Origin: a virus
Length of the DNA: 64,000 bases
Virus record (IMG/VR): IMGVR_UViG_3300050166_000025
Coordinates: 1-64,000 of that record
Strand: one strand, 5' to 3'
The notes beneath the pieces are model-generated. The model made no database searches. It was not told the DNA's origin and saw only the letters and a list, made by a program, of their open reading frames with translations. The translations under genes were made by a program, and so were the position numbers. Shown here piece after piece: positions 7,036 through 13,707 of this stretch (positions are counted from its first letter, which is position 1; the number at the start of each line of letters is the position of its first letter).

Positions 7036-7811
7036 ATATGTTTTAAGTAAATGTCCTTGTGTATCAACTCGTCTACTCTACTATTCAATACAGTACTTAC
7101 ATTTTGACAAGAAGGCATGTCAAAATGTGCATACTCGTTCTCTCTGCCTCTAATTACAATCGGTTCATACTGCTCGATATAATCTTCAAGACTGGATTGT
7201 GCAAAGCAGTACATTGCAAACTCTTCAATGCAATTTACTAGTCTATTTGCCTTATATATGTCAAATAGTTTTGTGGCAGCTTTGGCCCCTCTTGAGTAGA
7301 AGAAGCAGAAACATGGTAAAACGTGATTCTCATCGAGCTCCCAGCTATATCTTAATAGATTTGCTTGTTGTGATTCGATCCATGCGTGAATATTAGGGTC
7401 CAACTCTAGCCCAGTCTTGGCCACATGCTCCTGAAACTTTTGCTGATACTGAAAAGGGTAGGCGTATACGGGGCATTGAACTGGGCCTCTGGTTCTAATT
7501 AAGTCCCAGAACCTGGTATCGATGGGTCTTACAACTTTCACATCCCAGTCCAGGAATAAGTATTCATCCCACATCATCTCTGCCAAGGACAGGGCTAACA
7601 ATTTATGGGCGTACTGGTCATTGGGGGTGCTGAATTCAGGATGCGTTAGCTGTATGTCATTCATCACGATGGTTCTATACCCCATTGCTGCTAGTTTATC
7701 AGCGCTGGTCTTGCCCCAGACAAACACAAATTCATCGCCAAAGACTGGTCTCTCTGGAATTTCAGACCAGAAACGGCCTGGGTCTCCCCATAAAACTCTA
7801 ACTATTTTCAT
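7032..7811 (-). CDS. Putative glycosyltransferase (GT-A type, DxD)
   Basis: A likely GT-A nucleotide-sugar motif, YLFLDWDVKVVRP, lies near residues 84-96, the usual site that holds Mn2+ and the sugar-nucleotide. N-terminal text (RVLWGDPGRFWSEIPE) and a Cys/aromatic-rich segment near 165 are unassigned. The sequence is noticeably less AT-rich than the structural genes. It sits between two other glycosyltransferase-like ORFs with overlapping ends. Donor and acceptor are unknown; virion or host-surface glycan decoration is the simplest inference. Confidence 0.6.
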   Translation of the reverse strand: MKIVRVLWGDPGRFWSEIPERPVFGDEFVFVWGKTSADKLAAMGYRTIVMNDIQLTHPEFSTPNDQYAHKLLALSLAEMMWDEYLFLDWDVKVVRPIDTRFWDLIRTRGPVQCPVYAYPFQYQQKFQEHVAKTGLELDPNIHAWIESQQANLLRYSWELDENHVLPCFCFFYSRGAKAATKLFDIYKANRLVNCIEEFAMYCFAQSSLEDYIEQYEPIVIRGRENEYAHFDMPSCQNVSTVLNSRVDELIHKDIYLKHI

Positions 7812-8779
7812 AACTCTTTGGGTTTATACACACATAATCTGGGTTGTTCCAAAATCCATCTAGATTCGGGGAAAACATGCCATATCTCTTCGGCGAAACG
7901 CTGACAGTCGCGTTTCATAAACTCAGGGTCCTGGCCATATACAACCTTTGCTAACCAAACATGCTCCCATTCAAACTCATCCTTACACTTATCATGTTGA
8001 ATAGGATAGTACCAGGCCTCGGATAAGCCCTGGTCTCTTGTCTTAGGGCTGCCATAATCCGAGTCGCTTAGGAACACTTTATCTGTTAAAGTATCTATCC
8101 TATATTTCTTGTCTCTAAAACACTGACCTAGGGCGCCCTGGTCAGTGAGCAACCAGAACCATTCGGGAACAGTGTTCTCGGTGCTCACCATCGCACGATG
8201 AATCTCAGTGTAGTCTTTAATTATATCTAGGTTATTGACTCTTAGGAATGAAGTATTCGGTATCCAGGCATTCACGTTGTAGTTCTCCGGTAATTGATAG
8301 TGAGAGACCTCGGCCTCGAACTGTTCTCTTGTGAAATAATAATAGCCTCTGGGTATTTCCCAGTGACCAACTACAATGTCCGGTTTCGTCGTGAATTCGG
8401 GTAGAGTGTCTCTAACTATGAAGTCTTGATCCAGAAAAGTAAAGGGCTCTTCTTCAAATTGTAGACTGTGAATTTTACCAGAGGTCCAGAAATGTGCAGG
8501 GTCTACTTCAGTGTATGAATCTAATACTAGAGTGTTTATCTCATCGTATAGTCGGTCAATGCCAAGAGACGTATAGAATTGAAGTCCAACTTTATCGGTG
8601 TAAAGTTTGATAGGGCCGTTGTGCTTTTGCCATCTTAAGATAGAAAGAATCGTGTATAGAACCTGATAGTCTGGTTGGTTATACATATAATCCAGCTCTC
8701 GCTGAATCTTGAATCCATGACCTCTGAGCCGATGTCTCTCGTAAAAGGGTTTTGTCCAATTTACATGAACTGCTTTCAT
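7808..8779 (-). CDS. Putative glycosyltransferase-like protein (323 aa)
   Basis: The N-terminal half reads like a GT-A fold: YTILSILRWQKHNGPIKLYTD, then a DxD-like strand FTFLDQDFIV near residues 112-121 and NVNAWIPNTSFLRV further on. It is Trp/Tyr-rich. It is the first gene of the operon that runs through the oxygenase and methyltransferase, and it starts 8 bases after the stop of the tape-measure gene, so it may be cotranscribed from the tail operon. Enzyme class is likely; specificity is unknown. Confidence 0.5.
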   Translation of the reverse strand: MKAVHVNWTKPFYERHRLRGHGFKIQRELDYMYNQPDYQVLYTILSILRWQKHNGPIKLYTDKVGLQFYTSLGIDRLYDEINTLVLDSYTEVDPAHFWTSGKIHSLQFEEEPFTFLDQDFIVRDTLPEFTTKPDIVVGHWEIPRGYYYFTREQFEAEVSHYQLPENYNVNAWIPNTSFLRVNNLDIIKDYTEIHRAMVSTENTVPEWFWLLTDQGALGQCFRDKKYRIDTLTDKVFLSDSDYGSPKTRDQGLSEAWYYPIQHDKCKDEFEWEHVWLAKVVYGQDPEFMKRDCQRFAEEIWHVFPESRWILEQPRLCVYKPKEL

Positions 8780-8787
8780 ATTGATGA

Positions 8788-11586
8788 TTATCTAAGAACT
8801 CTAACGATAGGGGCTGTCGCTCCACTCGCATCATTGAATTTAGCGATTAATTCTTCTAAGGCTGTAACTAATGCAGTAATCTCTGTGCTATTTTTAACAG
8901 ATGCGGCGGCTGCAGCGGCTGGAGTTCCCGGTTTAGGTGCAGCTGTTGGAACAGGGGCTGGTTTATCATCACTGAAAGGATTTAATGAGCTAAGAAGATC
9001 TCCTACCTTACTAACTCCTTGACCAACTGCTTCCATTGCACCCGTAGAAGATTCTCCTGAGCTCTGAATAGTGGTCTTGGCCTCCTGAATCATGTCCGCT
9101 AATTTCTTGATAGCTCCAGTTAGTTGCTCTCCCATTTCCTCAATTGCGTTATCCGTCTTAGCAAGGTATGTTAAACCATTGAATATATCATTAGTTAACT
9201 TTAAGTTCTCTCTATCAAACTGATTTACCGCATCTTTGAATTTAACGAAGTGATTTACGTATCTTCCGTAACTGTCAACAAATTTGCTGAATCCGTTAGC
9301 GTTTTGTACTATATTCTTAATGTTGCTGGCTAAATTACCGGTCATTGTGACCATTTCCATGTCAATCGTCTTATTCTTTCCAGCTGCAGCGTATGCAGAG
9401 GTGAATGCATCTATAATTCCGGTGATTTTAGATTTTAAAGCAACAGGATCAATTGCGTTAGAAGATATGATTTTAGCGGTATTAACTAATCTATTTAAAG
9501 GATCTGCAAAATCTTCAACCAATGAAATACCCCTTTCAATATTTGATTTACCAAACCAGCCCCATGCGTCTTCTGCGTCCGGGCTTTTTCCTATATTGCC
9601 AAACACACCGCTGATTCCAGAAACTAAATTTTGTATGTTTCCTCTAACTCTATTAAATACTTCATTTGTTAGTGTTGTGTAACCTACGATTTTAGTGCCT
9701 TGATAAATTGGGAATTTAAGATCAGCCATTGACTGTACACCTTTAGCTATCTCAGCCACAGCATTACCCATCCCAGTGACCACGTTTATTCCATCAACTA
9801 CAGGAGACTGTCCATCTCCAAGTCCTAAGAAGTTTCTACCTCCAGGATATTTAAGACCTATCTCACCGAAAACATCAGCCAATCCATTGGTTAGCATACC
9901 GGCATTGACTTTAACCTTTTCAAATACATTAGAGTCTATCGTGTTATAGCCTACAATCTTAGTACCTTGATAAATTGGGAATCTTAAATTAGCCATCGAT
10001 TGAACTCCTTGTGCAATCGAAGATAAGGCGTTACCCATACCTAAAACTGCATCAATTCCATCGGCTACGGCCGATTGAGAACCTAATCCAACCATCGATA
10101 AGAAGTTTCTACCTCCTGGGAATTTAGAACCGATAGCTCCAAAAGAAGATGCTAGAACAGTAGTTACCTTTGAAATTTGATCTGGTAGAACATCATAATT
10201 GATTTTTAACTTTTGGAAAGCCTCTATTCCTTTTGCAATTGACATTAGGGCAACACCAGATAATAACATTACTGGTACAGTTGCGTACATTGATGCTATT
10301 GCAGCCGGATTTATTAAGAATGAATTGGCTAAAGAGTACATAAAATATTCCATCTTTGACATCATTCTACCACCACCGAATCCCAAGAAAGAATCTGTCA
10401 CGTGACCAGAATCATCCAACAATTGATTTAGTTTTCCACCATTAAATACATTTGCAAGAAGCATTGCTCCACCTGCGATTGCAGCAATTGCAACACCAGC
10501 AAGAATCATAGCTACTGCGCCAGGAATAATAAAGGCGGCAGCTGCGCCAGCAACTGCCATCACAGCTCCTACACCCGTTGTTAATGCCAGTATTTGACCA
10601 ATAGTTATCCAGCCGTTTGCGTCAGGTGAAATAGAAGAGGCAAATATGACAGCGGCTAAACTCAATAGAATTATAGGTATAGCTGTAAAAATCATGGCTG
10701 CTGCTCCATAGGCAATTTGATTCTTGACTAGTCCGGCTAATGCAAATATTATTCCAACTCCAGCGATAAGACCCATGATTTGCATCAATGTAGTCCATTT
10801 ATCTGGAATTGCGTCTAATATAATAGAAGCCAGTAATAAAGATAGACCGACCGTAACTATTGCGGCCGATGCCAGCATCAGCGCAATTGAAGTTTGTTTC
10901 ATTGATTTGGCAACACCCATTTTATCAAGAAGCATAAAGGTGCCTCCTAGGATTAGAAGAGTAACGGCAATCATCGGTATAGATTGAATACCATACGTAT
11001 ATAATGGAACTGCTAATACCATTGCAGCTCCTAATAATAAGATGGCGACGGCTGCCTTTTGCATGCCTTCCATTGCCATCTTAACTGATTCGCTAGCTAA
11101 TGGCTTTGTGACCATCTCTAATGTTTTGGCTATAATCCAAACTGAAATACCCCATAACGGAGCGGTAATAGAACCTATCAGCATTAGAGGTGCTGCAAGG
11201 GCCAAGTAGCCCGCAAACTTGAGAATAGCGGGGCCCATTTGAGATAGGGATTCAATTCCAAGGGCTATAGCTTGAAATTTCTCACTGTTGCTTTTTCCAT
11301 CACCTTGTAAATTATTCAGGGCCTTAACAATCTCTTGTAGACCCTTACCAATATTTGTTAGACCTTTTCCTCCGAAAAGTTTCATTGCCATTGAAGAGCC
11401 TAGACCAGGTGAAGAGGTCTTCTCTGCGTTTTTACCCTGAGCAGCAATAACCCTAATCAGTTCTTCAACCTTACCAAACAGAGCACCACCAGGACTAACT
11501 GCTTGCGCTGTTATTCTGGTGGCATCTGCGATTGCAATTTGGTTTTCGACTGAAAGTTTCTCGAAAGCGCTTCTAAAAATACTCAA
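8788..11586 (-). CDS. Putative tail tape measure protein
   Basis: This 932-residue protein is long, Ala/Gly/Met-rich and has about ten strongly hydrophobic helices between residues 120 and 400, typical of tape measure proteins. Position supports this: it directly follows the tail-chaperone pair and the tube/sheath genes. A block of about 90 residues is repeated, each copy containing PGGRNFL, GMGNA, GVQSMA and FPIYQGTKIVGY (roughly residues 470-640). The C-terminus is Ala/Pro-rich and ends with a helix. T4 gp29 is about 590 residues, so this one is much longer. A late-type motif precedes it at 11606-11616. No lysozyme or peptidase domain was seen. Confidence 0.75.
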   Translation of the reverse strand: MSIFRSAFEKLSVENQIAIADATRITAQAVSPGGALFGKVEELIRVIAAQGKNAEKTSSPGLGSSMAMKLFGGKGLTNIGKGLQEIVKALNNLQGDGKSNSEKFQAIALGIESLSQMGPAILKFAGYLALAAPLMLIGSITAPLWGISVWIIAKTLEMVTKPLASESVKMAMEGMQKAAVAILLLGAAMVLAVPLYTYGIQSIPMIAVTLLILGGTFMLLDKMGVAKSMKQTSIALMLASAAIVTVGLSLLLASIILDAIPDKWTTLMQIMGLIAGVGIIFALAGLVKNQIAYGAAAMIFTAIPIILLSLAAVIFASSISPDANGWITIGQILALTTGVGAVMAVAGAAAAFIIPGAVAMILAGVAIAAIAGGAMLLANVFNGGKLNQLLDDSGHVTDSFLGFGGGRMMSKMEYFMYSLANSFLINPAAIASMYATVPVMLLSGVALMSIAKGIEAFQKLKINYDVLPDQISKVTTVLASSFGAIGSKFPGGRNFLSMVGLGSQSAVADGIDAVLGMGNALSSIAQGVQSMANLRFPIYQGTKIVGYNTIDSNVFEKVKVNAGMLTNGLADVFGEIGLKYPGGRNFLGLGDGQSPVVDGINVVTGMGNAVAEIAKGVQSMADLKFPIYQGTKIVGYTTLTNEVFNRVRGNIQNLVSGISGVFGNIGKSPDAEDAWGWFGKSNIERGISLVEDFADPLNRLVNTAKIISSNAIDPVALKSKITGIIDAFTSAYAAAGKNKTIDMEMVTMTGNLASNIKNIVQNANGFSKFVDSYGRYVNHFVKFKDAVNQFDRENLKLTNDIFNGLTYLAKTDNAIEEMGEQLTGAIKKLADMIQEAKTTIQSSGESSTGAMEAVGQGVSKVGDLLSSLNPFSDDKPAPVPTAAPKPGTPAAAAAASVKNSTEITALVTALEELIAKFNDASGATAPIVRVLR
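9640..10190 (-). repeat. Tandem about 267-bp repeat inside the tape measure gene
   Basis: Two imperfect copies encode the same series of motifs (PGGRNFL, GMGNA, GVQSMA, FPIYQGTKIVGY). Equivalent DNA lies near 9690-9730 and 9958-10010, about 267 bases (89 codons) apart. A partial third copy may precede them. Confidence 0.75.
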
Positions 11587-11605
11587 GGTTTTCTAATTCT
11601 TTTTT

Positions 11606-11616
11606 GTATATATCAC
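11606..11616 (-). promoter_or_regulatory. Late-type promoter motif before tape measure gene
   Basis: GTGATATATAC on the minus strand, 20 nt upstream of the ATG at 11586. Confidence 0.4.
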
Positions 11617-11618
11617 TC

Positions 11619-11846
11619 TTAGAACTTTGGCATTGCAGGCATGCTAACTTTTGGCATATTTACTTTAGGAGTTTTTATACTGCTATGTGAATTTTTACCG
11701 TATTGTTCGTTTGCTTGCTGCTGCTCATTGTCTTGACCCTCTTTCTGTTTCTTCAGAACGTCTGACATGTCCTTTATAAAGTAATGATATTCATAATATT
11801 CAAGTGCATCAATCTCTGAAGGCTGTAACTTCAGATGATACATCAT
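11619..11846 (-). CDS. Tail assembly chaperone C-terminal part (gp51/GT-like)
   Basis: This short ORF (75 residues from the ATG pair at 11846) lies between the gp26-like gene and the tape measure gene. It is open upstream through the end of the gp26-like gene in the +1 frame, so it may be made as a C-terminal extension of that protein instead of, or as well as, from its own start. It contains LKLQPSEIDALEYYEYHYF then a charged Gln-rich linker and a basic Pro/Met tail (VNMPKVSMPAMPKF). Two overlapping ORFs in different frames before a tape measure are typical of lambda G/GT-type chaperones. Confidence 0.6.
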   Translation of the reverse strand: MMYHLKLQPSEIDALEYYEYHYFIKDMSDVLKKQKEGQDNEQQQANEQYGKNSHSSIKTPKVNMPKVSMPAMPKF

Positions 11847-11859
11847 CCAAAACTTTGTT

Positions 11860-11866
11860 TTAAAGA
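11860..11866 (-). promoter_or_regulatory. Candidate programmed +1 frameshift site (CTT TAA A)
   Basis: The gp26-like frame ends GAA CTT CTT TAA. The downstream frame reads TTC TTT AAA ACA. Slippage of the Leu-tRNA from CUU to UUU just before the stop gives a fusion, as at the prfB CUU-UGA site. No Shine-Dalgarno-like spacer element was found. Confidence 0.45.
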
Positions 11867-12804
11867 AGTTCTGAAGAGAAATCTTGAACAATGAAAAGAG
11901 ATTTGATTCCGTCACGAAAGCTGATAGGAACGAGTACCTCCTCATCCTCGTATGGAACCAACATTTCTGGTTGAACTCCAATTTTCATTTGTTCAGCTAA
12001 CTTATAAACTAGCATGTATTTCTTTGAGTCCCAGCTTTGAAAGTCAATTTCTCCTTTAAAGATAGAAGCCTCGTTGAAACCTCTCCAATCTTGTTGAATG
12101 TACGGTAAAATCTGTAAATAAGATTGATCCCATGGTTTCTTCTCAATCTGCTTAACTCTAATGTAATCCGTAATCACTTCCATGATTCCGATCGTCGGCG
12201 GTCTCATTGTGATTGTACCTAGTGTACGAGTTTGAATCTCATAGCTTCTAGTAGTTTCATCGTAGTACTTCTCGATCTCAGCCGGAACTTTAGATAATTG
12301 GAAAAATTTAGATGCAATTTCAGCGTCAAATTCCTCACCATCTTTAGTGGTAGCCTTAACTGTTAATTTGCTCTCTGGTTCAGGAAATGTTAAGTCTCTG
12401 ATTGAAAGTAAAATGAAGACTCTATCTTCTTCTACAATATCCTTATAGGATAAAACTTTAGCCTTAGATGTAAATCTAACGCAGCTCTTAATGATGTAAT
12501 TTAACTTTTCTTCAATATCTAATAGGTTTCCATCATCAACTGTTGAGAAATGTCTAATTTCCGCAACCTTTGCAGAACGAATAGAAATAGATGCTCCGGC
12601 TGGGTAGAATTTACCTGAAGATGGAAGATTTTCCATTTCAATGTTGTAATATCCTAAAATAGTATCAGCGTCTCCAGCCGTTTGTGTAGCGTATCTGTTC
12701 ATGTCTACCTTTCCAAGATTTGCTTCTTGACCCGGTGCTTTTTCAGCTGCCTCTACCATCTTTTTGTAATCTTCACTTAGATTTGGATTTTCTTGTTGAC
12801 TCAT
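11860..12804 (-). CDS. 26: T4 gp26-like baseplate hub / tail assembly chaperone protein
   Basis: This 314-residue protein carries the segment seen in T4-type baseplate-hub proteins: ENLPSSGKFYPAGASI (about residues 58-73), EIRHFSTVDDGNLLDI near 83 and LNYIIKSCVRF near 100. T4 gp26 is 208 residues; this one has an unassigned acidic N-terminal stretch (1-50). Its stop lies within the downstream ORF, which is open in the +1 frame, an arrangement like G/GT tail chaperones. It lies between the sheath/tube genes and the tape measure, where a chaperone or hub protein is expected. Confidence 0.65.
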   Translation of the reverse strand: MSQQENPNLSEDYKKMVEAAEKAPGQEANLGKVDMNRYATQTAGDADTILGYYNIEMENLPSSGKFYPAGASISIRSAKVAEIRHFSTVDDGNLLDIEEKLNYIIKSCVRFTSKAKVLSYKDIVEEDRVFILLSIRDLTFPEPESKLTVKATTKDGEEFDAEIASKFFQLSKVPAEIEKYYDETTRSYEIQTRTLGTITMRPPTIGIMEVITDYIRVKQIEKKPWDQSYLQILPYIQQDWRGFNEASIFKGEIDFQSWDSKKYMLVYKLAEQMKIGVQPEMLVPYEDEEVLVPISFRDGIKSLFIVQDFSSELL

Positions 12805-13031
12805 TATTTCTTTGCTTTAAGTTGATTAATTCTGTCTGAGCTCCATGTTTTGTCTCCGTCTGGTCTCTTTTCAATTTCTTTACGTATTAATTCTCTAATA
12901 AAGGCCGAGATTGAGATCGGTCTTTCTTGATTCTCTAGAGCGTCATTTAGAATGATTCTATTTAAAATAAAAACTTCATCTTCGCTCAACAATACCTGTA
13001 ACTTCTTTGTTAATTTATCTGTGTTTGACAT
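12804..13031 (-). CDS. Small protein, possible ribbon-helix-helix fold (75 aa)
   Basis: The segment KKLQVLLSEDEVFILNRIIL then ISISAFIRELIRKEIEK (about residues 9-60) resembles the strand-helix-helix pattern of ribbon-helix-helix DNA-binding proteins. The C-terminus is basic (NQLKAKK). It starts the operon with the gp26-like gene (one-base overlap) and has a GAATATATAA late motif 23 nt upstream. A regulatory role is possible but unproved. Confidence 0.5.
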   Translation of the reverse strand: MSNTDKLTKKLQVLLSEDEVFILNRIILNDALENQERPISISAFIRELIRKEIEKRPDGDKTWSSDRINQLKAKK

Positions 13032-13053
13032 GTGATATTATCTTGATAATATA

Positions 13054-13063
13054 TTATATATTC
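13054..13063 (-). promoter_or_regulatory. Late-type promoter motif
   Basis: GAATATATAA on the minus strand, 23 nt before the ATG at 13031 and just after the tail-tube terminator. Confidence 0.45.
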
Positions 13064-13068
13064 ATTGC

Positions 13069-13095
13069 AAAAAGAAGGGATGATAAAATCATCCC
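13069..13095 (-). terminator. Rho-independent terminator after tail tube gene
   Basis: GGGATGAT / ATCATCCC stem with a four-base loop followed by TTCTTTTT on the minus strand, about 25 bases after the tube-gene stop. Confidence 0.85.
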
Positions 13096-13121
13096 TCCAA
13101 ATCTTATTAATTAAATCTAAT

Positions 13122-13676
13122 TTAAGCCAATACTTCTTTGTAAGTATCTGCTTTCCACTTAACTGCTAATACAGCAGGTTCAGTTGTACCGTAATCTAAA
13201 TCATTAGTGAACGGTAAGCCTGAAGTAATGTAGCAATCTTCTAGCGTAAGAGTTCTGTAAATATCACCGGCTCTGTTGAATTGAACGATCACCATTGTTC
13301 CAACGTAATCTTTCTTTAAACCCATTACACCTGTTAAAGGATCAAACTGCTTGTTGTACCATGCTCTAAGAGTCTTGTATAGGTATGCTTGATTTGAGTC
13401 ATTTAAGTTTAATGAGAATTCAATTTCAACGTCTAAGGTTGTTTCATCTGGCATGCCAGCGAAAGTTCTTTTAGAAAACTTATATTTTTGTTCTACTGGC
13501 GCTATTTCTTTGTATACATCTAAACCGCTAATTTTGTTAACGTGTTGAAGTAATAAAGATGAACCGGCTACTCCAGCTGGAGGTAATACAGTCACTTCAA
13601 AAAGGTTTGACTGTACTGGTTCGTACTGCATTCCTTTCTTAGCGGTCTGGTCTTGTGAATAATGTGGTAAAGCCAT
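13122..13676 (-). CDS. 19: Tail tube protein (T4 gp19-like)
   Basis: This 184-residue protein matches the contractile tail-tube family in length and layout: QSNLFEVTVLPP near the N-terminus, KISGLDVYKE, a SKRTFAGMPDETTLDVEIEF strand block in mid-protein, LRAWYNKQFDPLTGVMG near 110 and the C-terminal LEDCYITSGLPFTNDLDYG followed by AVLAVKWKADTY. It polymerises into the inner tube. It follows the sheath gene and ends with a strong terminator, fitting high-level late expression. Confidence 0.92.
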   Translation of the reverse strand: MALPHYSQDQTAKKGMQYEPVQSNLFEVTVLPPAGVAGSSLLLQHVNKISGLDVYKEIAPVEQKYKFSKRTFAGMPDETTLDVEIEFSLNLNDSNQAYLYKTLRAWYNKQFDPLTGVMGLKKDYVGTMVIVQFNRAGDIYRTLTLEDCYITSGLPFTNDLDYGTTEPAVLAVKWKADTYKEVLA

Positions 13677-13707
13677 TTTATCTAATATTGTATTTTTTAT
13701 CTATTTA

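Noticed and set aside
8675-9022. Ala-rich plus-strand ORF opposite the tape measure gene
   Set aside because: It is the antisense shadow of the Ala/Pro-rich C-terminus of a well-supported gene.
11619-11981. Full 120-aa reading of the ORF before the tape measure as an independent gene
   Set aside because: Its first 45 residues lie wholly inside the gp26-like gene and look like its shadow; the likely product starts at 11846 or arises by frameshift.
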